This document shows, one piece after another, positions 1-10,347 of a stretch of 64,000 nt of DNA. Under the pieces are notes generated by a model that did no database searches, had not been told where the DNA came from, and saw only the letters and a program-made list of their open reading frames with translations. Where the stretch lies: positions 5,679,501-5,743,500 of the forward strand of contig NZ_CP077092.1 in the NCBI RefSeq assembly GCF_014268585.2, written 5' to 3'. Each line of letters starts with the position of its first letter. Within the stretch, counting starts at the first letter, position 1. Origin of the DNA: Pseudomonas iranensis (lineage in GTDB: Bacteria; Pseudomonadota; Gammaproteobacteria; Pseudomonadales; Pseudomonadaceae). The position numbers and the translations under genes were made by a program.

Positions 1-1506
1 GAGCTGATCCAGACCTACGACCGCGAAATCGCCCGGATCGCGGCCCGTTATGCTCTGGACACCTACCCCAACCAGATCGAAGTGATCACCGCCGAACAGA
101 TGATGGACGCCTATGCCTCAGTGGGCATGCCGCTGGGCTATCACCATTGGTCGTACGGCAAACACTTCCTCAGCACAGAGAAATCCTACAGCCGCGGGCA
201 AATGGGCCTGGCCTACGAGATCGTGATCAACTCCGATCCGTGCATCGCCTATCTGATGGAAGAAAACACCATCTGCATGCAGGCCCTGGTGGTGGCTCAC
301 GCCTGCTATGGCCACAACAGCTTCTTCAAGGGCAACTACCTGTTCCGCACCTGGACCGATGCCAGTTCGATCATCGATTATCTGGTGTTCGCCAAGCAGT
401 ACATCATGCAGTGCGAGGAACGCCACGGCATCGACGCCGTAGAAGATCTGCTCGACTCCTGCCATGCCTTGATGAATTACGGCGTCGACCGCTACAAGCG
501 GCCGTATCCGATTTCCGCCGAAGAGGAACGCCGGCGGCAAAAGGACCGTGAAGAGCACCTGCAAAAGCAGATCAATGATCTGTGGCGCACTATTCCCAAA
601 GGCGCGGACAAATACAGCGATAAGGACAACGCCCGCTTCCCGGCCGAACCACAGGAAAACATCCTCTATTTCATTGAGAAACACGCACCGCTGCTGGAGC
701 CGTGGCAGCGCGAAATCGTGCGCATCGTGCGCAAGATCGCCCAGTATTTCTATCCGCAGCGCCAGACCCAAGTCATGAACGAAGGCTGGGCAACGTTCTG
801 GCATTACACGCTGATGAATGATTTGTACGACGAAGGCCTGGTCACCGACGGCTTCATGATGGAGTTCCTCACCTCGCACACCAGCGTGGTGTTTCAGCCT
901 GGCTTTGACAGCCCGTACTACAGCGGCATCAATCCCTATGCGTTGGGTTTCGCCATGTATCGCGACATTCGGAGGATGTGCGAAGAACCCACCGAAGAAG
1001 ATCGCCGCTGGTTCCCGGACATCGCCGGCTCCGACTGGCTGTCGACTATCAAGTTCGCCATGAGCAGTTTCAAGGACGAGAGTTTCATCCTGCAGTACCT
1101 GTCCCCCAAGGTGATCCGCGATCTGAAGCTGTTCAGCATTCTCGATGACGACCAGAAAGACGACCTGCTGGTGCCGGCCATTCATGATGAGGGCGGCTAC
1201 CGGATCATCCGGGAAACCCTGGCAGCGCAATACAACCTCGGCAATCGTGAGCCGAACGTGCAGATCTACAGCATCGATCGGCGCGGTGATCGCTCGCTGA
1301 CCCTGCGCCATCAGCAACACGATCGCAAACCATTGGGCGACTCCACCGAAGAAGTGCTCAAGCACCTGCACCGGCTCTGGGGCTTCGACATTCATCTGGA
1401 AACCCTGCAAGGCGACCAGATCATGAAAACCCATCACGTGCCGCCACGCAGTGAACACAGCGAAGGCGATTACGGCCGGCTCGATCTGGCCGTGATTCAT
1501 CTTTGA
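1..1506 (+). CDS. SpoVR family protein, 5' end missing
   Basis: The reading frame is open from base 1 and ends at a TGA at 1506, so the start lies off the window; about 501 residues are visible of a family that is usually a little over 500. The sequence is typical of SpoVR/YcgB proteins, with the conserved stretch GYHHWSYGK near the visible N-terminus and the MNEGWATFWH motif in the middle. In gammaproteobacteria spoVR usually closes a stress and stationary-phase cluster with the kinase gene prkA and yeaH, which would lie upstream of this window. The biochemical role is not established. A GTG at 82 is an internal codon and not the start, because homologous sequence continues upstream of it. 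Confidence 0.93.
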   Translation, partial: ELIQTYDREIARIAARYALDTYPNQIEVITAEQMMDAYASVGMPLGYHHWSYGKHFLSTEKSYSRGQMGLAYEIVINSDPCIAYLMEENTICMQALVVAHACYGHNSFFKGNYLFRTWTDASSIIDYLVFAKQYIMQCEERHGIDAVEDLLDSCHALMNYGVDRYKRPYPISAEEERRRQKDREEHLQKQINDLWRTIPKGADKYSDKDNARFPAEPQENILYFIEKHAPLLEPWQREIVRIVRKIAQYFYPQRQTQVMNEGWATFWHYTLMNDLYDEGLVTDGFMMEFLTSHTSVVFQPGFDSPYYSGINPYALGFAMYRDIRRMCEEPTEEDRRWFPDIAGSDWLSTIKFAMSSFKDESFILQYLSPKVIRDLKLFSILDDDQKDDLLVPAIHDEGGYRIIRETLAAQYNLGNREPNVQIYSIDRRGDRSLTLRHQQHDRKPLGDSTEEVLKHLHRLWGFDIHLETLQGDQIMKTHHVPPRSEHSEGDYGRLDLAVIHL

Positions 1507-1569
1507 TCCGGTTCCGGCCTCCGAAAGTCTGACGCAAGGGTTATCCTGTCGGACTGACGGAGGTTTTTT

Positions 1570-2799
1570 ATGCAGGTTTACAAGGTTGGCGGCGCGGTAC
1601 GTGATCGCCTGTTGGGGTTGCCGGTCACTGATGTCGACCGGGTCGTGATCGGTGCGACCACTGAAGAAATGCTCGCCCAGGGATTCCGCCCGGTCGGCGC
1701 GGATTTCCCGGTGTTTCTGCACCCGAAAACCGGTGAGGAATACGCCCTCGCCCGCACCGAGCGCAAAAGCGGTCGCGGTTACGGCGGTTTCACTTTCTAC
1801 GCAAGTCCCGAAGTCACGCTTGAAGAAGATCTGATTCGCCGCGACCTGACGATCAATGCCATGGCCGAGGACGATCAGCTCAACCTGACCGATCCGTACC
1901 ATGGTCAGCGCGATCTCGAAGCACGAATCCTTCGCCATGTTTCCCCGGCGTTTGCCGAAGATCCGTTGCGAGTGCTGCGCGTTGCCCGTTTTGCTGCGCG
2001 TTACGCGGGACTGGGCTTCACGGTCGCCGACGAGACCATGGGGTTGATGCGCCAGCTCAGTGAGTCCGGCGAACTGCAGGCGCTGACTGCCGAACGCAGT
2101 TGGAAGGAGATTTCCCGGGCACTGCTGGAAGACCACCCACAGGTGTTCATTCAGGTCTTGCGCGACTGTGGCGCGCTGAAAGTACTGATGCCGGAAGTTG
2201 ACGCCTTGTTCGGCGTGCCGCAGCCGGAAACTCATCACCCGGAAATCGACACGGGCCTGCACACTTTGAGCGTGCTGGAGCAATCGGCCCTGCACAAGCA
2301 GCCGCTGACGGTGCGCTGGGCCTGCCTGCTGCACGACTTGGGCAAAGGTCTGACGCCGGAAGAAGAATGGCCCCGGCATATCGCCCATGAGCACACGGGG
2401 CTGAAGCTGATCAAAGCGGTCAACGAGCGCTTCAAGGTCCCCAAGGACTGTCAGGAACTGGCGCTGCTGGTCGGGCAGTATCACACCCATGGGCACCGGG
2501 CGCTGGAGCTGAAAGCCTCGACGCTGCTGGAGTTATTGCAGAGCTTCGATATCTATCGCCGGCCGCAGCGCTTCGAAGAGTTTATCGTCGCGTGCGAGAT
2601 GGACGCCCGTGGCCGCAAGGGCCTGGAGCAGCGAAGTTATCCACAGGCGGATTACTTGCGCGGAGCGGCGAAAGCTGCACGAGCGGTGGCGGTGCAGCCG
2701 TTGCTGGAGCAGGGATTCAAGGGGCCGGAACTGGGTGAAGCGCTGAAGCGGGAACGGTTGAAAGCATTGAAAGCCTACAAAGACGCGGCGACAGCCTAA
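1570..2799 (+). CDS. cca: Multifunctional CCA tRNA nucleotidyltransferase
   Basis: This 409-residue cytosolic enzyme adds or repairs the CCA end of tRNAs using CTP and ATP without a template. The N-terminal nucleotidyltransferase core shows [10 protein letters not shown] and the metal-binding DVD motif near residues 8-25. A C-terminal HD domain (LLHDLGKG, then HIAHEHTG) marks the longer gamma-proteobacterial form that also has phosphatase and phosphodiesterase activity. The ATG start is supported by a GGAGG ribosome-binding site six bases upstream. It follows spoVR on the same strand with a 63-bp gap. The length matches the family. Confidence 0.97.
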   Translation: MQVYKVGGAVRDRLLGLPVTDVDRVVIGATTEEMLAQGFRPVGADFPVFLHPKTGEEYALARTERKSGRGYGGFTFYASPEVTLEEDLIRRDLTINAMAEDDQLNLTDPYHGQRDLEARILRHVSPAFAEDPLRVLRVARFAARYAGLGFTVADETMGLMRQLSESGELQALTAERSWKEISRALLEDHPQVFIQVLRDCGALKVLMPEVDALFGVPQPETHHPEIDTGLHTLSVLEQSALHKQPLTVRWACLLHDLGKGLTPEEEWPRHIAHEHTGLKLIKAVNERFKVPKDCQELALLVGQYHTHGHRALELKASTLLELLQSFDIYRRPQRFEEFIVACEMDARGRKGLEQRSYPQADYLRGAAKAARAVAVQPLLEQGFKGPELGEALKRERLKALKAYKDAATA

Positions 2800-2803
2800 A
2801 AAA

Positions 2804-2872
2804 CTTCGCGAGCAGGCTCGCTCCCACCGGAGACCTCGATCCCACGTGGGAGCGAGCCTGCTCGCGAAAGCG
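2804..2872. repeat. REP pair, short-loop form
   Basis: Two inverted copies of the Pseudomonas REP core (GCGAGCAGGCTCGCTCCCAC and its complement) are separated by a short spacer, between the convergent cca and folK genes. The GCGAA ends point outward. Confidence 0.9.
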
Positions 2873-2881
2873 CATTTGATA

Positions 2882-3400
2882 TCACCGCAAATCCGAAGGC
2901 GTGAGCTGCTCCCCCCGCCATTCGAACGCAACCGGCGCCAACACCTGATCAATTTGCGCCTCAGCCCACAACGTCGCAAAGCTTTGGCCCACCCCCGGAT
3001 GCACCCGATCCGGAGCAATCAGTGACAGCGGCCACAGCACAAATGCGTTTTTCAGGATTTCCGCACGCGGCAGGATCAATCCATCGAAATTACCCACCAG
3101 ATCGCCATACAACAGCACGTCGATATCCAGCGGCAAGCCCTTGCGATCCGGTGCATAGCGACCGTTATCCGCCTCAATGAATTTCAAGCGGCGATCAAGC
3201 TCCATCAACGGCAGATCGGTGTAGGCCGAGACCACGAAATTGAAGAACGGCCCGCTCTTGATGCCCACCGGCTGGCTCTCGAACACCGCCGAACACCGGA
3301 TATCCACCAGGAACGTGGCCAGCGCATCGAGACCTGCGCGCAAATGGGTTTCGCGCTCGATATTGCTACCGAGCCCGAGGTAGACTTGAATCAGCGACAT
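2882..3400 (-). CDS. folK: HPPK, 6-hydroxymethyl-dihydropterin pyrophosphokinase
   Basis: This 172-residue protein transfers pyrophosphate from ATP to 6-hydroxymethyl-7,8-dihydropterin, the step before dihydropteroate synthase in folate biosynthesis. The family signature is clear: GLGSN at the N-terminus, the FFNFVV segment, and the RKGLPLDIDVLLYGD metal- and ATP-binding region. Its first codons overlap the end of folB by ten bases, so the two folate genes form a translationally coupled operon. It converges on cca, with a REP pair in the gap. Confidence 0.96.
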   Translation of the reverse strand: MSLIQVYLGLGSNIERETHLRAGLDALATFLVDIRCSAVFESQPVGIKSGPFFNFVVSAYTDLPLMELDRRLKFIEADNGRYAPDRKGLPLDIDVLLYGDLVGNFDGLILPRAEILKNAFVLWPLSLIAPDRVHPGVGQSFATLWAEAQIDQVLAPVAFEWRGEQLTPSDLR

Positions 3401-3747
3401 CCGCGCTCGATCTCCACACCCACACCACCCTTGGCGGCCGGAACGGCGCCCGGCTTGGTCAGTTTCAGTCGCACCCAGGTGATCTTGAATTCGGCCATGA
3501 GCACTTCAACCAGACGCTCGGCAAAGGTTTCGACCAACTGGAACTGCGCCTGCTCGGCGAAGGCCTGAATGCGCGTGGAAACACTGGCGTAATCGAGCGC
3601 CAGGGTCAGGTCGTCACCGGCGGCAGCCGGGCGATTGTCCCAGGCGAAGCTCAGATCAAGACGCAGGCACTGACGGATGCCACGCTCCCAGTCGTAGGCA
3701 CCGATCACGGTGTCGACTTCCAGGCCCTCGATAAACACTCTGTCCAA
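3391..3747 (-). CDS. folB: Dihydroneopterin aldolase
   Basis: The 118-residue protein converts 7,8-dihydroneopterin to 6-hydroxymethyl-dihydropterin and glycolaldehyde, feeding FolK directly. It shows the family opening [20 protein letters not shown] and the [22 protein letters not shown] C-terminal region. I place the start at the TTG at 3747-3745, because a GGAGAGAAG ribosome-binding site lies just upstream and homologues begin at the same residue. An upstream in-frame TTG at 3771 would add eight residues that do not look like the family. The gene is divergent from plsY. Confidence 0.93.
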   Translation of the reverse strand: MDRVFIEGLEVDTVIGAYDWERGIRQCLRLDLSFAWDNRPAAAGDDLTLALDYASVSTRIQAFAEQAQFQLVETFAERLVEVLMAEFKITWVRLKLTKPGAVPAAKGGVGVEIERGCR

Positions 3748-3821
3748 GCACTTCTCTCCGCTGCACGACAAGGGCGCGATGCGCCGTTAGAATCAGGGCG
3801 TCCTCGCCCGGAATAGTTAGC

Positions 3822-4391
3822 ATGTTTTGGTTACTGGCGATTCTCGCCTACCTGCTCGGCTCGCTGTCCTTCGCCATTTTGCTCAGCCGCCTGACCGGAA
3901 ATCCGGATCCGCGAATGAGTGGCTCGGGTAATGCCGGCGCCACCAACATGCTGCGCCTGGCCGGTCGCAAACTGGCGATCCTGACCCTGCTCGGTGATCT
4001 GTGCAAAGGCCTGCTGCCGGTGCTGATCGCCTCGGGCGCGGGCCTCTCACTGCAGGATCAGGCCTGGATTGGCGTGTGCGCCGTGATCGGTCACCTGTTC
4101 CCTTTGTACTTTCGCTTTCGCGGCGGCAAAGGCGTTGCCACTGCCGCCGGCATGCTGCTCGGCCTGTATCCACCCGCCGCGCTGCTGGCGGTGTGCGCCT
4201 GGCTGCTGACGTTCTACCTGACCCGCACCAGCTCGCTGGCGGCGCTGATTGCCACGCCACTGACCCTGCCGTTGCTGGCCTGGCAGGAGCCGGAAGCCTT
4301 GCTGCCAATGAGCGCGCTGACCTTGCTGATTGTCTGGCGCCATCGCGGCAATCTACGCGACCTGTTTGCCGGGCGCGAACGGCATTTCTGA
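3822..4391 (+). CDS. plsY: Acyl-phosphate:glycerol-3-phosphate acyltransferase PlsY
   Basis: A 189-residue inner-membrane protein that makes lysophosphatidic acid from acyl-phosphate and glycerol-3-phosphate, the first acylation of phospholipid synthesis. Several hydrophobic segments are present. The catalytic loops are recognisable: [13 protein letters not shown] near residues 36-48 and [17 protein letters not shown] near residues 91-107. It is divergent from folB-folK and converges on tsaD, leaving only 23 bp between the stop codons. Confidence 0.96.
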   Translation: MFWLLAILAYLLGSLSFAILLSRLTGNPDPRMSGSGNAGATNMLRLAGRKLAILTLLGDLCKGLLPVLIASGAGLSLQDQAWIGVCAVIGHLFPLYFRFRGGKGVATAAGMLLGLYPPAALLAVCAWLLTFYLTRTSSLAALIATPLTLPLLAWQEPEALLPMSALTLLIVWRHRGNLRDLFAGRERHF

Positions 4392-4414
4392 CTGCCGTCC
4401 ATGAGCGTCGCTCA

Positions 4415-5440
4415 TTACAGCGCCGACAACTGCTCCATTGGCCAGCGTGCCTGCACGGTGATTGCCAGACTTTCCTGCTGACCGGCCTTCAGGCGCTGGC
4501 AACCGGCAAACGCGATCATCGCGCCATTGTCGGTGCAGAACTCAGGGCGCGCATAGAACACATCGCCCTTCATATCGCCGAGCATCTTTTCCAGCGAAAC
4601 CCGCAACGCCTTGTTGGCGCTGACGCCGCCGGCAATCACCAGCCGCTTCATGCCTGCCTGTTTCAGGGCGCGCTTGCACTTGATGGTCAAAGTCTCCACC
4701 ACGGCCTGCTGGAATGCCAGCGCGATGTCGCAACGGGCTTGCTCGCCGTCGTCCCCGGCGCTGACGCATTGCTGCCACGTGTTGAGGGCGAAAGTTTTCA
4801 AGCCGCTGAAGCTGAAGTCCAGACCCGGGCGATCACACATCGGACGCGGAAAAGTGAAACGTCCTGCGACGCCCTTCTCGGCCAGCTTGGCGATTTCCGG
4901 CCCGCCGGGGTAATTGAGGCCCATCATCTTTGCGGTTTTGTCGAAGGCTTCACCGGCCGCATCGTCGAGCGTCTCGCCGAGCAGGCTGTATTGGCCAATA
5001 CCGTCGACCTGAACCAACTGCGTATGGCCACCGGAAACCAACAAAGCGACGAACGGGAATTGCGGCGGTTTCGGCTCCAGCATCGGAGCCAGCAAGTGGC
5101 CCTCCATATGGTGCACGCCAAGCGCCGGAATGCCCCAGGCAAACGCCAGCGCCTGCGCGCAGGAGGCACCGACCAGCAGCGCGCCGACCAGCCCAGGACC
5201 TGCGGTGTAGGCGATTGCGTCGATCTCGGTCGGCACACAGTCGGCCTCGGCCAACACCTGACGGATCAAGGGCAGCATGCGTTTGACGTGGTCACGCGAG
5301 GCCAGCTCCGGCACCACACCACCATAGACGCGGTGCAGGTCGATCTGACTGAACAGCGCGTCGGCCAGCAGACCGCGTTCACTGTCATACAATGCGACGC
5401 CGGTTTCGTCGCAGGAGGTTTCTAATCCCAGTACTAGCAT
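4415..5440 (-). CDS. tsaD: tRNA N6-threonylcarbamoyladenosine transferase subunit TsaD
   Basis: TsaD transfers the threonylcarbamoyl group from its AMP ester to A37 of tRNAs that read ANN codons, working with TsaB and TsaE. The 341-residue sequence has the metal-binding HMEGH motif (His111 and His115), the N-terminal GLETSCDET signature and the LVSGGHTQL motif of the ASKHA fold. The gene is divergent from rpsU across 199 bp. This tsaD/rpsU divergence is the conserved border of the rpsU-dnaG-rpoD macromolecular-synthesis operon. Confidence 0.97.
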   Translation of the reverse strand: MLVLGLETSCDETGVALYDSERGLLADALFSQIDLHRVYGGVVPELASRDHVKRMLPLIRQVLAEADCVPTEIDAIAYTAGPGLVGALLVGASCAQALAFAWGIPALGVHHMEGHLLAPMLEPKPPQFPFVALLVSGGHTQLVQVDGIGQYSLLGETLDDAAGEAFDKTAKMMGLNYPGGPEIAKLAEKGVAGRFTFPRPMCDRPGLDFSFSGLKTFALNTWQQCVSAGDDGEQARCDIALAFQQAVVETLTIKCKRALKQAGMKRLVIAGGVSANKALRVSLEKMLGDMKGDVFYARPEFCTDNGAMIAFAGCQRLKAGQQESLAITVQARWPMEQLSAL

Positions 5441-5639
5441 GGGTTTGCGCCTTGTTTAGGCTGAATTCGAAGGCGCGCATAATAGTCGCCACGTGATGCC
5501 CCGACCAGCGGTTTTCGATCAGAGGCTTTGCATTCCGAGCGATGAGGGGTTAACATCCGCAACCCTTAAAAACCGACGTCTTCAAGTGCTCTTTTGCCGC
5601 GAGGATGTTGACCCCGGTAATGAATGAAGGTAGCTCTGG

Positions 5640-5855
5640 ATGCCAGCCGTCAAAGTAAAAGAGAACGAACCCTTCGACGTAGCTCTGCGTCGTTTCAAGC
5701 GCTCCTGCGAAAAAGCCGGTGTACTGGCTGAAGTTCGTAGCCGCGAATTTTACGAGAAGCCAACTTCTGAGCGTAAGCGCAAAGCAGCAGCCGCTGTTAA
5801 GCGTCACGCCAAGAAAGTTCAGCGCGAACAGCGCCGCGCCGTTCGTCTGTACTAA
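5640..5855 (+). CDS. rpsU: 30S ribosomal protein S21
   Basis: This 71-residue, very basic protein is a component of the small ribosomal subunit needed for initiation on many mRNAs. The opening [20 protein letters not shown] and the Arg/Lys-rich tail are diagnostic. It is the first gene of the rpsU-dnaG-rpoD macromolecular-synthesis operon. A GC-rich hairpin without a U-tract follows at 5888-5908 and could attenuate read-through into dnaG. The 486-bp gap that follows is unusually long. Confidence 0.98.
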
Positions 5856-6341
5856 TCCACAGACGTTCGTAGCAAGCTTCTTGCCTAAGCCCGGCCCTCA
5901 GCCGGGCTAATGGCATTTGCGTAAAACGCTTGATGCTTCACCGTCGACGCCGCCGATGCGACCGAGACAAATCTGCTTCACCGCGTCAGGCCTGGCTCTT
6001 TTGCCAGCGGTGCACGTCTTTTCTGACGAGCCTTTCAAGGCTACTGACGAGCACACCCACTGATTCCTCTTACGACGATCAGCCCAAGGCACCTGCATGC
6101 GTGCCCGCTTTATTGAGCTATCCGAGGTCGACAATCGGCCGTCAGCGGATTCAGCGCAACACTTTCAAATAGTCGAAGACTGATAGGTACTAACGTCAGT
6201 GGATTTTCGGCAGATACACTTCCCGACAGCGATCACGCAGACGACACCGGTCGAGCCGCACTTTTTGTGCGTTTCCAGCAATGGCCCGCGTCCGACAGCC
6301 CGTCGCAACGGACTCATTGCAGCGCAGACGACGAGAACGCC
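5856..6341. other. 486-bp gap between rpsU and dnaG without a convincing gene
   Basis: Apart from the hairpin at 5888-5908 I see no credible coding sequence here in any frame. The short open frames are arginine-rich and resemble no family. Small stem-loops include AGCCTT/AAGGCT near 6030-6043 and CGCAC/GTGCG around a T5 loop near 6257-6272. In P. aeruginosa, as I recall, a GatB/YqeY-domain gene occupies this position; I find no remnant of it. Confidence 0.6.
5888..5908 (+). terminator. GC-rich hairpin after rpsU, possible attenuator
   Basis: AGCCCGGC and GCCGGGCT form an 8-bp stem with a five-base loop, 33 bp after the rpsU stop. No T-run follows, so it may be a partial terminator or a processing or stability hairpin rather than a full stop. 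Confidence 0.5.
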
Positions 6342-8306
6342 ATGGCCGGGCTGATTCCCCAGAGCTTCATTGACGACCTGCTGAACCGCACCGACATTGT
6401 CGACGTGGTCAGCTCGCGCGTGCAATTGAAGAAGGCCGGCAAGAACTACACCGCCTGCTGCCCGTTCCATAAAGAGAAAACCCCGTCGTTCAGCGTCAGC
6501 CCCGACAAGCAGTTCTATTACTGTTTCGGCTGCGGCGCTGGCGGCAACGCCCTCGGCTTTCTCATGGATCACGACAACCTGGACTTCCCCCAGGCCGTCG
6601 AAGATCTGGCCAAAGCCGCCGGCATGGAAATCCCCCGCGAAGAAAGCGGCCGCGAGCGCAAGCCGCGTCAGCCGACCGATTCGCCGCTGTATCCACTGCT
6701 CACCGCCGCCGCTGATTTTTACCGGCAGGCACTCAAGAGTCATCCGTCGCGCAAGGCTGCGGTGGATTACCTCAAGGGCCGCGGCCTGACCGGCGAGATC
6801 GCTCGGGATTTCGGCCTCGGCTTTGCGCCGCCAGGCTGGGACAACCTGCTCAAGCATCTGAGCAGCGACACCCTGCAACAGAAGGCCATGATCGAAGCCG
6901 GCCTGCTGATCGAGAACGCCGAAACCGGTAAGCGTTACGATCGCTTCCGTGATCGCGTGATGTTCCCGATCCGCGACACCCGTGGACGGATCATCGCCTT
7001 CGGCGGTCGCGTACTGGGCGACGACAAGCCCAAGTACCTGAACTCACCGGAAACCCCGGTGTTCCATAAAGGCCAGGAACTCTACGGCCTCTATGAAGCG
7101 CGCAAGAACAATCGCAACCTCGACGAAATCATCGTTGTCGAGGGTTACATGGACGTCATCGCCCTCGCCCAGCAAGGCTTGCGCAATGCCGTCGCCACGC
7201 TGGGTACCGCGACCAGCGAAGAACACCTCAAGCGCCTGTTCCGCGTCGTGCCGAACGTATTGTTCTGCTTCGACGGCGACCAGGCGGGCCGCAACGCCGC
7301 GTGGCGCGCATTGGAAGCGACCCTGCCGTGCCTGCAGGACGGTCGTCGCGCGCGGTTCCTGTTTTTGCCCGAAGGCGAAGACCCGGACACCCTGGTTCGC
7401 GCCGAAGGCACCGACGCTTTCAAGGCGCGCATCAATCAGCACGCGCAGCCGCTGGCCGATTATTTTTTCCAGCAACTGACCGAAGAATCCGACCCGCGCT
7501 CGCTTGAGGGCAAGGCGCACATGGCCACCCTCGCTGCACCATTGATCGACAGGGTGCCGGGAGCGAACCTGCGCATCCTCATGCGTCAGCGCCTGACCGA
7601 GATTACCGGCCTGAGCAGCGAGACCGTCAGCCAGTTGGTTCAGAGTGCGCCGCAGGAAGCACCGCCCGCCTACGATCCGGGCTTCGATTACGACGCCATG
7701 CCGGACTACAGCGACTACCATCAGCCGCAGGCACAGGACATGTACGCGCCGCAGCAGGAATGGACGCCGAAGAAACCCGGCGCCGGCGGCAAGAAGTGGG
7801 ACAAGAAACCGTGGGACAAGAACGGCAAGCGTGGTGGCGATCGTGAACAGCAGCGCCCGCGCACGCCGATTGGCGTTGAATCGCCAACCCTGACGGCATT
7901 GAGAACATTGCTCCATCATCCGCAACTGGCCAAGCGCGTCGAAGACGCCGGGCACATTGCCGATGAAAATCAGACCAACGCCCAGTTGCTTGTGGCGCTG
8001 CTCGAAGCCGTACAGAAGAATCCCAAGCTAAACTCATTTCAGTTGATCGCGCGATGGCACGGTACTGAACAGGGTCGCTTGCTCAAGGCGCTGGCAGAAA
8101 AGGAATGGCTGATTGACGGAGATAACCTTGAACAACAGTTTTTCGACACCATTACTAGCTTGTCCGCCCGCCAACGCGAGCGAAATCTCGAACAGTTACT
8201 CAGGAAAGCGCGGCAAAGCGAACTGAGCGTCGAAGAGAAAAATCAACTGCGCGACCTTTTAAGTCGCAATGTTTCCGCATCAAACCCGACCTCAACTGGC
8301 GCGTGA
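6342..8306 (+). CDS. dnaG: DNA primase
   Basis: DnaG makes RNA primers at the replication fork. The 654-residue protein starts with a CHC2 zinc finger (Cys40, His43, Cys61, Cys64), followed by the RNA-polymerase core and a TOPRIM domain with VVEGYMDV and CFDGDQAG. A linker at about residues 455-515 is rich in Pro, Gly, Lys and Trp. The C-terminal helicase-binding domain closes the protein. The start is placed at the ATG of MAGLIPQSF, where the family begins; the frame is open 75 bp further upstream but that part is not conserved. The ribosome-binding site is weak. Confidence 0.97.
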   Translation: MAGLIPQSFIDDLLNRTDIVDVVSSRVQLKKAGKNYTACCPFHKEKTPSFSVSPDKQFYYCFGCGAGGNALGFLMDHDNLDFPQAVEDLAKAAGMEIPREESGRERKPRQPTDSPLYPLLTAAADFYRQALKSHPSRKAAVDYLKGRGLTGEIARDFGLGFAPPGWDNLLKHLSSDTLQQKAMIEAGLLIENAETGKRYDRFRDRVMFPIRDTRGRIIAFGGRVLGDDKPKYLNSPETPVFHKGQELYGLYEARKNNRNLDEIIVVEGYMDVIALAQQGLRNAVATLGTATSEEHLKRLFRVVPNVLFCFDGDQAGRNAAWRALEATLPCLQDGRRARFLFLPEGEDPDTLVRAEGTDAFKARINQHAQPLADYFFQQLTEESDPRSLEGKAHMATLAAPLIDRVPGANLRILMRQRLTEITGLSSETVSQLVQSAPQEAPPAYDPGFDYDAMPDYSDYHQPQAQDMYAPQQEWTPKKPGAGGKKWDKKPWDKNGKRGGDREQQRPRTPIGVESPTLTALRTLLHHPQLAKRVEDAGHIADENQTNAQLLVALLEAVQKNPKLNSFQLIARWHGTEQGRLLKALAEKEWLIDGDNLEQQFFDTITSLSARQRERNLEQLLRKARQSELSVEEKNQLRDLLSRNVSASNPTSTGA

Positions 8307-8320
8307 GGTCATAGCTCAGG

Positions 8321-8326
8321 TATAAT
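8321..8326 (+). promoter_or_regulatory. Candidate -10 element in front of rpoD
   Basis: A perfect TATAAT lies 48 bp before the rpoD start, just after the dnaG stop. No good -35 hexamer is found 16-18 bp upstream, so it may depend on an activator or be fortuitous. An rpoD-proximal promoter in this operon would be expected from other gammaproteobacteria. Confidence 0.35.
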
Positions 8327-8373
8327 CCTCGGCTTGTTTTTTGCCCGCCAAGACCTTCAGTGGATAGGGTGTT

Positions 8374-10221
<1,848 letters not shown>

Positions 10222-10227
10222 TACCAG

Positions 10228-10258
10228 AACCCCCGGCCCAGGCCGGGGGTTTTGTTTT
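10228..10258 (+). terminator. Rho-independent terminator of rpoD
   Basis: ACCCCCGGCC and GGCCGGGGGT form a GC-rich stem followed by TTTGTTTT, starting 7 bp after the rpoD stop. Confidence 0.92.
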
Positions 10259-10347
10259 ATGGCAGATTAAATTCCCCGCTCCGCCCTCCCCGCCGCGTAC
10301 CCCGTCTACACTCGAAACAATCATCCCCAAGCCGTGACGAGAGCGTT

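Noticed and set aside
118..2496. Very long minus-strand open frame (about 790 codons) opposite spoVR and cca
   Set aside because: It is an antisense shadow caused by high GC at third positions. It resembles no family and lies over two well-recognised genes.
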